Source of the DNA: Mucilaginibacter_A sp050954285
GTDB lineage: Bacteria > Bacteroidota > Bacteroidia > Sphingobacteriales > Sphingobacteriaceae
Length of the DNA: 64,000 bases
Assembly (NCBI GenBank): GCA_050954285.1
Contig: JBPBPL010000014.1
Location: 1-64,000 of the forward strand
Reading direction: 5' to 3'
Shown here: piece after piece, positions 26,792 to 37,221 of the stretch
Position numbering within the stretch: position 1 is the first letter of the stretch
How the letters are laid out: every line of letters starts with the position of its first letter
Made by a program: the position numbers and the translations under genes
Notes under the pieces: generated by a model
Database searches by the model: none
Told to the model about the DNA's origin: nothing
Seen by the model: only the letters and a program-made list of their open reading frames with translations

Positions 26792-29700
26792 TTACTGTAT
26801 TAAATGGATAACGCCCGTTCGGCTTGGAGTGCTGCCATTGTAGCTCATGCCTTCCCAGTCGCCGCCATTCAGATACTTGGCTTCAACCTGCCAAAAATAC
26901 ACACCTTGCGGGGCAGGTGCACCGCCCATCATCCCGTCCCAGCCTTCGGCCGGTTCGCCGCGTTCGGTTAGTTTGGTAGATTCCCAGATAACTTGTCCCC
27001 ATTTGTTAAACACGCGCATCCGCCAGGTTTTAATGCCCGATCCTTTCACTTTAAATGTTCTTAGTTCTTCAAATTTACTGGTTGGCATAAAGGCATTCGG
27101 CACAAAAAGCTGTCCTGGTATGCCGGTAATCTGGACGATGTGGGTAATGGTATCTGCGCATCCCTGCAAGTTATAAACCACCAGTTTTACTTTGTAGCGG
27201 CCAGTATCGGCATACGTATGTTCAGGGTTTTGTTTGGATGAATTGCTGCCATCGCCAAAGTTCCATTTCCACAAAATCGGCAAGTTGGTACTTTGATCTT
27301 TAAATGAGAAACTGTAATGCGGATACACAATCACGCTATCTGGATTGGCCCGAAATGCCGCTTTTGGCGGAATGGTAACCGAGATATAGTCTTTCATTAC
27401 CAGCGTATCCGGACAGCCAAGCAGGTTTTTGGCAATCAGACTGATGGTATAAGGCGTGCTCCTGGACTGAAACGTATGCGCTGGATTGGCCGTTACCGAA
27501 GTGCTGCCATCTCCAAAATCCCACAAATACGTGTTGTTGCCGGCCGTTTTATTGGTGAAGTTGACCGTAAGCTGCGTACATCCGTTCCGAACATCGGCCA
27601 CAAAAGCAACCACCGGCTGCGGATAAACCGTGATGGATTGCGATGCAGAAGTATCCGAACAGCCGTTGGTAGCCCGCATGATAACGTTGTAAGTGCCATC
27701 TTTCAGGAAGGTGTGGCTCACCACTTCCGGTGCACTTACAGATGAAAGTTTCGTGCCATCACCAAAATCATACGTAAAATAATTGCCGCCTTTGGTGTTG
27801 TTGTAAAAATTGACTGTCCACGGTGCACAGCCTGCTTTTTGGTCACCGTTCACAATCAGCTGCGGAAGCACCGTGTTTGGCGAAATGCTGATTTTGTAGG
27901 AGGTTACGCTGATGCCGCACTCGTTTTGCGCCGTCATTTTCACGGTGAAAGTTTTGTTGTTTGCAGCAATGTAAGTGTGGTTAACCGGCTGATTATCCTG
28001 GGTAACCAGCGTTGTGCCATCACCAAAATCATAGGTATAAGTGTTGCCGGTTCCAGGCGAGGTATTATTGAAATTTACTGTTAGGGGAGAGCAGCCCGTA
28101 GTTTTGTCTGGCGTGAAAATAGAAATCGGTTTTGGCCGCACCAATACGGTAGAAGTAGCCGTGCGGATGCCACAAGTGGTCATCGCTTTCAGCGTAATGG
28201 TGTACGTGGTGTCTTTGCCATCCGTACGCGCTACGTAAGTAACCGGGCCTGGATTGACTTGGGTTGAAGTGCTTCCGTTACCGAAATTCCAGGAATAAGT
28301 GGCCAGGTTTTGCGGACTGGAAGCATTGCTGAACGTAACCGTCAGCGGGCCGCAGCCTTTAGTTTGGTTTTGGGTGAACCCAGCTTTTACTTCTTTTATC
28401 GTAGAAAAAACATGGGTAAAAACAGCATCCGGGCAACCGTATTTGCTGGTGGCTACCAATTTAATTTCCACATGTGCATCATCCGTGGTAATGGTGTAGC
28501 CAGGGAAGGTGAGGCCGGTTCCGATCAAGGTTCCATCGGCATACCAGGCATAAGTATTGTTGGCATCCGAAGCGGTTGCTTTAATATTTTGCGCTGTGAT
28601 AGTAAACGGAATACAGGCCAGATCATTGGTAAAAGTATAAGCGGCAACCGGCAGCGGGTTTACCGTCATTTTGATAATGTTGCTGATGCTTTGCTGCGGG
28701 CCGGTGCACAAAATGGAACTAACTACACGGCGGAACCAGGTGCTAACTATTAGGCTGCCAGATTGGTAAACCTGCAGGTTTGCACCGGAAATATTTGTCC
28801 AGGTAGCACTGTTATCCGTACTGCTTTGCCATTGGTAAACGTAGCGGCTATCAGCTCCGGCAGGTGCACTTCCAGTCATCAAAGCAGGCGCGCTGTTGTA
28901 GCAAACCTGCTGATCGGTAGCAACTGTGTTATTGGTAATTGGTTGTTGCACAGTGATAAAAACCGGCGCACTGATGCTGGTACAAGGGCCGGAAGTGATT
29001 ACGCGACGTATATAAACACTTTGCGTTCCGGTGAAGGAATACGAAGCCCCGGCTTCACCAACAACGGTTGTCCAGCTGCTGTTATCGACACTAATTTCCC
29101 AGGCATAAACGAAGCTTCCGGTTCCGCCGGTTGGCTGGTCGCCAGTGATGGTAACCGTTTGTCCGTAACAAACCGCCGGGTTAGCATAACTGATGTTGTT
29201 GGTGATGGCTTTTAAATCAGCAATAGTTACTTCGTCCGTCGTGGAATTACAGTTTCCCGGACTGGTAATCGTCCAGCGGAAAGTATAAGTCTGGCCCGGC
29301 TGCAAACCGTTCACTGTGGTATTGTATTGGCTGGCATCTGCAAAACCAACGCCTAACTGACCAGAAGTAACCGTCCAAGCTCCGGTAGAAGGAGCAGGGT
29401 TATTCCCTTTAAACGTATAATTATTGGTGCTGCAAATCTGCTCGTCCGGGCCGGCGTTGGCAGTTATCGGCAGCGGTAAAACAGTAACGGTTGCATCCAC
29501 AGTTTGCCCTGCGCAGCCACCCGGACTAATTGGCGTGATGTGGTAAATGATTGTGGCTTCCGTTGTCAATTCAGAACTTAAAATATCATCAATCCGTGTA
29601 GCCTTAACCGGATACTGATCGTTTGCACCTTTGATCCCCTGCACGCGATCAAAAGTCCACTTCAACAAAACATCCGGATTATTTGTAATAAAAGTAATAC

Positions 29701-32700
29701 CCGTTGGGTTGCCGCTGCAAATGCGGTTGCCATCGTGGGTGATGGTTACCGTTGGAGTTGGCGTTACGGTAACGGTTAAAGTGAAAGGAATGCCCGGACA
29801 GTTATTATTGATTGGGGTGATGGTATAAGTAACCGTTCCGTTATTATTCGGGTCAGAATTAGTAAGCACTTCATGGATATCACCAGAACCGCTGGCCGAA
29901 TTACCACTGATCGTAGCCGTTGCCGAAGAAACCCAGGTAAAAACAGTATTGCCTTGTTGCGCCGTTGGATGATAGCTGAACGTGGTGCCGGTACAAATTA
30001 CACGGCTGGCATCGCTGGTGACAGTGTTGGTATTTTGAGGCGTTACGTTGATAATTACACCATTACTAATGCTTTGCTGCGAACCAGTACAAAGCGCCGA
30101 AGTAACCACGCGGCGAAACTGCGTTGTGGCCGATAAAGCATTTGGCTGATAATTAACGCCGTTTGCACCATTTATATTTGACCAGGTAGAACCGCCGTCC
30201 ATACTTTGCTGCCATTGGTAAATAAAGTTGCCATCGGCTCCGGCAGGTGTGCTTCCATTTAAAGCAGCTGGCATGTTGTTGTAGCAAATTACCTGATCCG
30301 CAGAAACCGAATTATTGGAGAGTGCGGGTTGTACAGTTACTAAAACCGGCTGGCTCACATTGGTACAAGGACCGGAAGTTACCGTGCGGCGCACATAAAC
30401 CGTTTGTATGCCGGTGAAGGTATAATTGCGGCTGGTTTGCCCGGTAACAACTGTCCAGGTGTTGTTATCGGTGCTGATTTCCCAGGCATAAACGAAGCTT
30501 CCGGTTCCGCCGGCAGATTGATCTCCGGTAATGGTTACCGTTTGTCCGTAGCAAACCGGCCCTGCAAAACTGACGTTGTTGGTTAAGCTTTCCAGATCGG
30601 TAATCACTACATCATCCGAAGTTGCAGTACACTGCGCTGCGCCGGTAATCGTCCAGCGGAAAGTATATTGCTGGCCCGGCAACAAACCGCTTACGGTGGT
30701 ATTGTATCGGGTTGGATCAGCAAAAATAACCGTTTGACCGGAAGTAGTGATCCATCTGCCTGCTGCAATTCCCGGGTCATTTCCCTTTAAAATATATTCG
30801 GTGGCGCTGCAAATCTGTGCATCCGGACCAGCATTAGCTTGTACGGCAGCCGGTTGTACAGTAATGGTTACGGTTACCGGCGTGCCTTCGCAGCCGGATG
30901 GGCCAATTGGCGTAATCACATAAGTTGCCGTGCCGGCGGTTGTGGCAGAGGTGTTGGTCAGTACGTCATCAATCCGGCTGGCAAAAACCGGTTGCTGGTT
31001 GTTGTTACCATAAATTCCTGCGGATGCATTGCTCGTCCATTTAAAAGTAGTTCCGCTTAAATTAGCACTGAAAGTAATGCCAATTGGTTGTCCGCTGCAA
31101 ATTGTATTGGCGGTAGTGTTTACGCTGAGAATTGGTCGCGGTGTAACGTTTACCATCAGTATAAATGGCGCACCTGGGCAGTTGTTGTTAATCGGGGTGA
31201 TGGTATAAGTTACTGTGCCGTTGGCTGTTGGATCTGCGTTTACCAGAACATCATTAATATCGCCCATACCACTTGCCGCGTTTCCGCTAACAGAAGCCGA
31301 TGCCGAAGAAACCCAGGTAAAAACAGTATCGGCCGCCTGCGCCGTTGGATGGTATGCCACTGAAGTGCCGGTGCAAATAGCCACGCTGTTGGCACTGGTT
31401 ACGGTGTTGGTGTTCTGCGGCGTAACGGTGATGGTTACTAAGTTGCTGATGTTCTGCTGATCGCCAGTGCATAATCCTGTAGTTACAATGCGGCGGAACT
31501 GCATGGTCGTCATCAACGCAACAGGTTGATAATTAATGCTGTTTGCACCACTGATAGTGTTCCAGCTGGCACCGTTATCATTGCTTTGCTGCCATTGATA
31601 AATAAAATTGCCGTCGCCGCCTGTTGGTGTGCTTCCGGATAATACAACCGGCGTGTTGTTGTAACAAATGGTTTGATCGGCAGCAATTGTATTATTGGCA
31701 ATTGGCGGCTGCACCAAAAGCTGGATCACATTGCTGATTTTGGTACAAGGCCCGGAAGTTACAATCCGCCTTAAATAAATATTTTGTGTAGCGGTGAAAG
31801 TGTAAAAACGGCTGCTTTGTCCGGTGATGCTTGTCCAGGTATTTCCATCCGTACTACTTTCCCAGGTATAAACGAAGCTGCCTGTTCCGCCGGTTGGCTG
31901 ATCACCTGCAATGGTAACCATTTGGCCATAGCAAACTGCCGGACTGCTAAAGCTGATGTTGTTGGTGAGGTCTGCTAAATCCGAAATTGTAACATCATCT
32001 GTAGAAGTAGCGCAGCCACCGGTGCTGGTAATTGTCCAGCGGAAAGTGTAATTCTGGCCGGGCTGCAAGCCGCTTACGGCAGTGTTGCTTTGAGTATCAT
32101 CTGCAAAAACCACACTTGTTTGCCCGGAGATTAGTGTCCATTTCCCGGTAGAAGGAGCGGCATTGTTTCCATTTAAAGTATAAGTAGAGGCGTTACAAAT
32201 TTGCGCATCGGCACCGGCGTTGGCAGTAACCGGTATCGGTAGCACGGTTACGCTGGCATCCACGGTTGGGCCGGTGCAGCCGCCCGGACTAACCGGTGTA
32301 ATGTGATAAACAATGGTAGCTGGAGTAGTGATTCCGGAAGATAGCACATCATCAACACGGGTAGCAATTACCGGTGTTACCTGATCATTGTTGCCATAAA
32401 TTCCGGGCATATCATCCGAAGTCCACTTTAGCAAAACCCCCGGAACATTCGTAGTAAAAGTAATGCCGGTTGGTTGTCCGCTGCAAATCTGTCCGCCGCT
32501 GTGCGTTATAATCACCCGTGGAATCGGCGTAACGGTAACGGTGAGCGTAAAAGGCGTGCCGGGACAAGCATTGTTAATCGGGGTAATGGTATAAGTTACG
32601 GTTCCGTTGTTGCTTGGATCGGAATTGATGAGTAAATCGCTGATGTTGCCGCTTCCACTGGCGGTGTTTCCGGTAACATTGGCTGATGCTGAAGAAACCC

Positions 32701-35700
32701 AGGTAAAAACAGTACCGGTTTGTTGTGCCGTTGGCTGATAATTTAAGGTAGTATTGGTGCAAATGACGCGGCTGGCATCGCTGGTAACAGTATTGGTGTT
32801 TTGCGCATTTACTGTAATTGTAACCACATTGCTGATGTTTTGCTGCGCACCATTACACAAGGCCGAAGTAACCACACGGCGGAATTGGGTAGCGGCCGTT
32901 AACGCTGTAGGCTGATAATTTTGCGTATTGCTGCCGCTGATGCCAAGCCAGGTAGTGCCGTTATCTGTACTGCTTTGCCATTGGTAGATGTAATTATTAT
33001 CGGCTCCGGTTGGCGTGCTTCCTGTTAATTGTGCTGGAGCTGTGCTGTAGCAGATTACTTGGTTTGCAGCAATGGTATTATTAGCGATGGCTGGCTGCAC
33101 CACAATACTAACCGGCGAACTGCTGCTGCTGCAAGCCCCAGAAGTTACTATCCGTCTGATCGTGGTGCTTTGTGTTCCGGTAAAAGAATAATCGCGGCCA
33201 CTTTGCCCGCTGATGGTTGTCCAATTAACATTATCGGTGCTGCTTTGCCAGCTGTACACATACGTTCCGGTGCCTCCGGATGGCTGATCGCCAATAATCG
33301 TAATCGTTTGGCCGTAGCAAACAGCCGGGTTACCAAAACTGATATTGTTGGTTAGCGGTGATAAATCCGTAACGGTAACTTCATCAAAAGTTGAGTTACA
33401 TTGCGCCGCACCAGTAATCGTCCAGCGGAAAGTATAAATCTGTCCGGCCTGCACACCGTTTACCACCGTATTGTATTGCGTTGCATCTGTAAAACTTACG
33501 CCGGATTGGCCTGAACGCAACGTCCATAAACCGGTAGAAACGCCTGGCGAATTTCCACTTAAGGTTGTTGTGGTAACACTACAAATCTGTTGGTCGGGAC
33601 CTGCATCGGCCTGCACCGGCAAAGGCTGCACGGTAATGGTAACCGTCACCGGCGTTCCTTCACAACCCGAAGAACTGATCGGCGTAATGGTATAAGTTAC
33701 CGTGCCGGAAGTGGTGGCTGAGGTATTGGTTAATACTTCGTTTATGCCGGTAAAATTGCCGGCCGATTGACTGTTGTTGCCATAAACGTTGGATGTTGCG
33801 GTAGTGGTCCATTTAAAAGTGGTTCCGCTTAAATTAGAACTGAAGGTTATTCCAGCTCCTTGTCCGCTGCAAATCGTGTTGGTAGTTGAGTTTACAGTGA
33901 TGATTGGCCGTGGCGTAACGGTAACTGTAAGTGCAAAAGCAGTACCAGGGCAACCGTTGCTCACCGGCGTAATGGTATAAGTTACCGTTCCGCTGTTCTG
34001 CGGATCATTATCTGTCAGTACATCGGTAATATCACCCGAACCACTGGCGCTGTTACCGCTGATGCTGCCATTGATTACGGTGGAAGTCCAGGTAAAAGTA
34101 CTGCCCGTTTGTTGTGCCGTGGGATGATAGCCAACCGAATTTCCGGTACAGATGCTTTTGGCAGATGAACTGGTTACACCATTTCTTGGGTTGATGGTAA
34201 TCACTACGTCATCCGTCAGCTGGTCGCAAGGAGATGGATTTCCGGTCGCAACTACCAAAGTTAAAGTTACCATCCCGGCATTCGTTTCTGCATTGCTTGG
34301 CGTATAAACCGCGTTCAATGTATTTCTATCTGGAGAAAAGGTGCCTGTTCCGCCTGTCCACTGGTAACTTTGCGGCGTTGGGCCGGTGATGGTTCCGGCC
34401 AGTTGTACGTTTACATCCGGACAAACAGTTTGATCCGGACCAGCACTAATAGTAGGTGATTGTTTAAAACTAATGTTTTGTGTAGCCGTTGCTGTACCAC
34501 AATTGTTTTGATGCGTGGCCGTGATGGTATAAGTAGCAAAATCGCTGAATAAAATTACCGGATACTGCGAGTTGGCCGTAGTGCCGTTCTGATAGCTGTA
34601 ATTGCCGCCGCTCACGTTCCAGGTGTAAGTATTGGTTTGTTGCGATGTTGTTCCTGAAAATATAGTTTGCGTTGGTCCGGCACTGCTGCTGAAAGACAGC
34701 GTTATGTTGGTTCCGCAGTAATTCTTATCTGGCGATAACGAAACCGTTGGGGTAGTATTAACAACAATATTTTGGCTGGTGGTTACCGCTCCGCAGGATT
34801 CCGTTCCGATGGACAACGTAATGGTATAAGGTCCGGGAGTAGTAAACTGGATTTGTGGCTGATGACTGGAAGCGGTTGTTCCGTTGATGAATACGGTGTT
34901 TCCCGGCCCTGTTACGCTCCAGGTATAAGCATTGTTTTGCGGGATGTTCGGGCATGCCTGATCGGTTACCGAGTTATCTGTAATGGTAATCGAGCTGTTA
35001 CTGCAAATAGTGGCCGATGATACGGTAAACGCCGGCTGTGGCTTGGCCAGCACACAGATATTTTTAATCACATCGGAAGCACTGCAAACACTGCCGCTTT
35101 GCGATTGTAAAACCAGCTTAACCGTATGCTGGCCGGAGGTGGTAAAAGTATAGGTAAAAGAAGTACCGGCCGGCTGATTAACGGCTACTAAGCTGCCATC
35201 AATATACCACGAATATTTGGCGTTGTTATTTACGCAATTGGCACTGGAAGCATCCTGGCCGGGATCGGAAGTATTGTTAAAAGTAACCGGCTCGTTTAAA
35301 CAGGCACTTAGCGGAGCAGTAAAGCTGTTGGTTGGCGGCCGCACTACCTTGGCGTAACTCGTAATCGGCGAACCCAGTGTACCACAAACCCTGCTGCTTA
35401 CTTGCGCATTTACCTGGAAACTGTTTGCTTGATTTCCGCTTGTACTGCCGCAGGAACTTTGCGTATAACTATGCGAAAGTACACCGCCCATGTTTTTAAT
35501 GTCGCATAAAGTGTAAATACTTTGCGGGCTGCCATCGCCCCAATCCACAATGTATAAATTGCCCGGATAATTGAACTGAATGCCGTTTGGCGAAGTATAA
35601 TCAACCGTATAACTCAACTGTCCCATACCATTGTTTAAGCAAACGGTATTGGTGCCGGTTGTACCAAAGCTGGTATTTAACTTATTGTTAATCAGCTGAT

Positions 35701-36352
35701 AAGCTTTAGTTGCTTCGGTTCCGTTTTTAATTGCCTTTACCAAAATAGTATAATTGGCATAAGCCGCACTGAACGATTTACTTGGGTTTAAGGTAAAAGT
35801 TCCTTCATCATTCTGGCTGTATTCATTATAAAAATCGGCCGTTGCGCTTGCGCCGGAAGTAGAAGTATTAATGAAATCGTAAGGCTGATTGGTGCCGGAA
35901 CAATTGCCAAAAATCTGCGGATTATCACTGTTGATGCTCGATCCGTCAAGCCCGGCTTGCACCGCAGTACCGGCTACAATATTGATGGAAGCTGTGGCCG
36001 AAGTTACAACCGGATCAGATGATTTAACAGCCAGGTTATAACTACCGGCAGCCAAACCGGAAGGGATTGTGCCATTTAAAAAAGCAGTATAAAAACCGGT
36101 ATAAGAGCCAATTTCCGTATCCGGTGTGCCGCCCGGAACAGATGAAATATACAGTTTAAAAACGTTATCTGTATTAATGCAGCCACTGCTGGTGTTGATA
36201 TTAAATGGCACGGCAATGCTGGAACCTGGCGTATATGGCCCCGCATCAATACTGCTAAGCGTTAAAGTTTGGGCTTTGGATAAGGTAGAAAACAGCGTGA
36301 AAAACGCCATCAGGAATAATACTTTTTGCAGCTTATAGTAAAATATTTCCAT
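26792..36352 (-). CDS. Giant PKD-repeat surface protein with type B T9SS sorting domain
   Basis: A 3186-residue exported protein. Residues 1-28 form a signal peptide (VLFLMAFFTLFSTLSKAQ). A PKD-like module with VDWGDGSPQ lies near residue 260. Residues from about 735 to 2560 are four tandem repeats of about 460 residues. Five canonical PKD domains follow (WNFGNGS, YDFGDGT twice, WDFGDGS, WNFGDGS). The last 85 residues (WRMRVFNKWGQVIWES ... GVYFWQVEAKYLNGG) are the gliding-motility-associated C-terminal domain that directs type IX secretion. Such proteins serve as adhesins or surface scaffolds. It is by far the longest gene here and is monocistronic. Six dispersed motifs lie within it. Confidence 0.95.
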   Translation of the reverse strand: MEIFYYKLQKVLFLMAFFTLFSTLSKAQTLTLSSIDAGPYTPGSSIAVPFNINTSSGCINTDNVFKLYISSVPGGTPDTEIGSYTGFYTAFLNGTIPSGLAAGSYNLAVKSSDPVVTSATASINIVAGTAVQAGLDGSSINSDNPQIFGNCSGTNQPYDFINTSTSGASATADFYNEYSQNDEGTFTLNPSKSFSAAYANYTILVKAIKNGTEATKAYQLINNKLNTSFGTTGTNTVCLNNGMGQLSYTVDYTSPNGIQFNYPGNLYIVDWGDGSPQSIYTLCDIKNMGGVLSHSYTQSSCGSTSGNQANSFQVNAQVSSRVCGTLGSPITSYAKVVRPPTNSFTAPLSACLNEPVTFNNTSDPGQDASSANCVNNNAKYSWYIDGSLVAVNQPAGTSFTYTFTTSGQHTVKLVLQSQSGSVCSASDVIKNICVLAKPQPAFTVSSATICSNSSITITDNSVTDQACPNIPQNNAYTWSVTGPGNTVFINGTTASSHQPQIQFTTPGPYTITLSIGTESCGAVTTSQNIVVNTTPTVSLSPDKNYCGTNITLSFSSSAGPTQTIFSGTTSQQTNTYTWNVSGGNYSYQNGTTANSQYPVILFSDFATYTITATHQNNCGTATATQNISFKQSPTISAGPDQTVCPDVNVQLAGTITGPTPQSYQWTGGTGTFSPDRNTLNAVYTPSNAETNAGMVTLTLVVATGNPSPCDQLTDDVVITINPRNGVTSSSAKSICTGNSVGYHPTAQQTGSTFTWTSTVINGSISGNSASGSGDITDVLTDNDPQNSGTVTYTITPVSNGCPGTAFALTVTVTPRPIITVNSTTNTICSGQGAGITFSSNLSGTTFKWTTTATSNVYGNNSQSAGNFTGINEVLTNTSATTSGTVTYTITPISSSGCEGTPVTVTITVQPLPVQADAGPDQQICSVTTTTLSGNSPGVSTGLWTLRSGQSGVSFTDATQYNTVVNGVQAGQIYTFRWTITGAAQCNSTFDEVTVTDLSPLTNNISFGNPAVCYGQTITIIGDQPSGGTGTYVYSWQSSTDNVNWTTISGQSGRDYSFTGTQSTTIRRIVTSGACSSSSSPVSIVVQPAIANNTIAANQVICYSTAPAQLTGSTPTGADNNYIYQWQSSTDNGTTWLGISGSNTQNYQPTALTAATQFRRVVTSALCNGAQQNISNVVTITVNAQNTNTVTSDASRVICTNTTLNYQPTAQQTGTVFTWVSSASANVTGNTASGSGNISDLLINSDPSNNGTVTYTITPINNACPGTPFTLTVTVTPIPRVIITHSGGQICSGQPTGITFTTNVPGVLLKWTSDDMPGIYGNNDQVTPVIATRVDDVLSSGITTPATIVYHITPVSPGGCTGPTVDASVTVLPIPVTANAGADAQICNASTYTLNGNNAAPSTGKWTLISGQTSVVFADDTQSNTAVSGLQPGQNYTFRWTITSTGGCATSTDDVTISDLADLTNNISFSSPAVCYGQMVTIAGDQPTGGTGSFVYTWESSTDGNTWTSITGQSSRFYTFTATQNIYLRRIVTSGPCTKISNVIQLLVQPPIANNTIAADQTICYNNTPVVLSGSTPTGGDGNFIYQWQQSNDNGASWNTISGANSINYQPVALMTTMQFRRIVTTGLCTGDQQNISNLVTITVTPQNTNTVTSANSVAICTGTSVAYHPTAQAADTVFTWVSSASASVSGNAASGMGDINDVLVNADPTANGTVTYTITPINNNCPGAPFILMVNVTPRPILSVNTTANTICSGQPIGITFSANLSGTTFKWTSNASAGIYGNNNQQPVFASRIDDVLTNTSATTAGTATYVITPIGPSGCEGTPVTVTITVQPAAVQANAGPDAQICSATEYILKGNDPGIAAGRWITTSGQTVIFADPTRYNTTVSGLLPGQQYTFRWTITGAAQCTATSDDVVITDLESLTNNVSFAGPVCYGQTVTITGDQSAGGTGSFVYAWEISTDNNTWTVVTGQTSRNYTFTGIQTVYVRRTVTSGPCTNVSQPVLVTVQPALSNNSVSADQVICYNNMPAALNGSTPAGADGNFIYQWQQSMDGGSTWSNINGANGVNYQPNALSATTQFRRVVTSALCTGSQQSISNGVIINVTPQNTNTVTSDASRVICTGTTFSYHPTAQQGNTVFTWVSSATATISGNSASGSGDIHEVLTNSDPNNNGTVTYTITPINNNCPGIPFTLTVTVTPTPTVTITHDGNRICSGNPTGITFITNNPDVLLKWTFDRVQGIKGANDQYPVKATRIDDILSSELTTEATIIYHITPISPGGCAGQTVDATVTVLPLPITANAGPDEQICSTNNYTFKGNNPAPSTGAWTVTSGQLGVGFADASQYNTTVNGLQPGQTYTFRWTITSPGNCNSTTDEVTIADLKAITNNISYANPAVCYGQTVTITGDQPTGGTGSFVYAWEISVDNSSWTTVVGEAGASYSFTGTQSVYIRRVITSGPCTSISAPVFITVQQPITNNTVATDQQVCYNSAPALMTGSAPAGADSRYVYQWQSSTDNSATWTNISGANLQVYQSGSLIVSTWFRRVVSSILCTGPQQSISNIIKMTVNPLPVAAYTFTNDLACIPFTITAQNIKATASDANNTYAWYADGTLIGTGLTFPGYTITTDDAHVEIKLVATSKYGCPDAVFTHVFSTIKEVKAGFTQNQTKGCGPLTVTFSNASSPQNLATYSWNFGNGSTSTQVNPGPVTYVARTDGKDTTYTITLKAMTTCGIRTATSTVLVRPKPISIFTPDKTTGCSPLTVNFNNTSPGTGNTYTYDFGDGTTLVTQDNQPVNHTYIAANNKTFTVKMTAQNECGISVTSYKISISPNTVLPQLIVNGDQKAGCAPWTVNFYNNTKGGNYFTYDFGDGTKLSSVSAPEVVSHTFLKDGTYNVIMRATNGCSDTSASQSITVYPQPVVAFVADVRNGCTQLTVNFTNKTAGNNTYLWDFGDGSTSVTANPAHTFQSRSTPYTISLIAKNLLGCPDTLVMKDYISVTIPPKAAFRANPDSVIVYPHYSFSFKDQSTNLPILWKWNFGDGSNSSKQNPEHTYADTGRYKVKLVVYNLQGCADTITHIVQITGIPGQLFVPNAFMPTSKFEELRTFKVKGSGIKTWRMRVFNKWGQVIWESTKLTERGEPAEGWDGMMGGAPAPQGVYFWQVEAKYLNGGDWEGMSYNGSTPSRTGVIHLIQ
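28680..34210 (-). repeat. Four tandem repeats of about 1.38 kb within the giant gene
   Basis: Four copies of a multi-domain unit follow each other: an ICTGxxxxYHPTAQ module, a TICSGxxxGITF module, an ANAGPDxQICS module, an NPAVCYGQTVTI module and an ADQxICYN...QFRRVVT module. Equivalent points lie at about 34091, 32704, 31318 and 29938, so the period is 1380-1387 bp (about 461 residues). Copies differ by substitutions but keep the order. Boundaries are approximate. Confidence 0.88.
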
Positions 36353-36435
36353 CCATTATCGGCTTAAAAAGTCTAAATATGGTTGTACGTGTTTTGTGAA
36401 AGCAAGTTATGGTGATAATTTTCCCCATGTCCAAA

Positions 36436-36450
36436 TTCGGGTAACCCGAA
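36436..36450. promoter_or_regulatory. 15-base palindrome upstream of the giant gene
   Basis: TTCGGGTAACCCGAA is a perfect palindrome around a central base, 84 bases upstream of the giant gene's start codon. It looks like a regulator-binding site; no regulator is identified. The gap 36353-36549 otherwise holds one near copy of the dispersed motif (36475). Confidence 0.45.
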
Positions 36451-36549
36451 AATTACAGGTGGTTTTTAAGCGGATAAAAACAGCGTAATTTTTTGATTAT
36501 GAAACAGTTAATTAATCCTTAAAGCTTTGGCAGTAGAGTACAGGGAAAA

Positions 36550-37078
36550 ATGCTGCTAACCGCACGTTCGCAGTTTTATCTGGATAATATTCAGGTTTAT
36601 CCTGATCTGAAAAACAAGTTGACCCACATCAAAATCAGCATAAAAAGTGATGTAAAAACAGTATCCTCCGGCTGGCTCAATATATCTGCAAAAAGCTTCA
36701 ACACTAAAACTGCGCAGCAAATTAAAATGGTTAAAGGTGAGTACAAGCTGGAAAATGGCGGATCAACAATTAGCCAAACTGATTTCCTGGACAGAATTAG
36801 CAGACCTGAAAGCAACGGCTTTTTCGGGAAGCGGAGTGTACACATCAACCATAAATTTACCGGTAAAAACAGCAAAAGAATATATATTAAACTTAGGGAA
36901 AGTTGCAGAAAACGCCCATGTCTGGATTAACGGAAAAGATGCAGGCATTTTGTGGGCAAATCCGTTTGAAGTAAGAATCGGGAAATTATTACATGCCGGA
37001 ACAAATACCATCAAGGTTGAAGTGGCAAATCTGATGGCCAACCGTATCCGTGATATGGATCAAAAAGGCATTAAATGA
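36550..37078 (+). pseudogene. C-terminal remnant of a large glycoside hydrolase (GH106-like), frameshifted
   Basis: Two overlapping frames together read like the sugar-binding C-terminus of Bacteroidota alpha-L-rhamnosidase-type (GH106-like) enzymes. The first frame has TVSSGWLNISAKSF and continues to about 36770. The second, from about 36737, has LISWTELADLKATAFSGSGV, LGKVAENAHVWINGKDAGIL and VEVANLMANRIRDMD. The frame change falls near 36740-36790. The frame ends with GIK followed by TGA where relatives, from memory, have GIKW. The N-terminal catalytic part is absent. Two dispersed motifs (36653, 36864) persist in it. Confidence 0.75.
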
Positions 37079-37221
37079 AAATTCGCGCCGGCATGTAGAG
37101 GTTCCTTTTACCTTAACATTGCGAAAATCTTTATAAAGCTTCGGTTATAATAGGAGAGAGAGTTTGTTAATTATTACACCAAAATTTACCCGATAAAAGA
37201 AGCATTTGCTTATTTTGAAGT

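Noticed and set aside
27317..35020. Many plus-strand open frames across the giant gene
   Set aside because: They are antisense shadows of a low-stop-density Thr/Ser/Asn-rich reading frame and repeat in step with the tandem repeats.
26792..36352. CRISPR array suspected from regular repetition
   Set aside because: The repetition has a period of about 1.38 kb, is protein-coding and has no short direct repeats with unique spacers.
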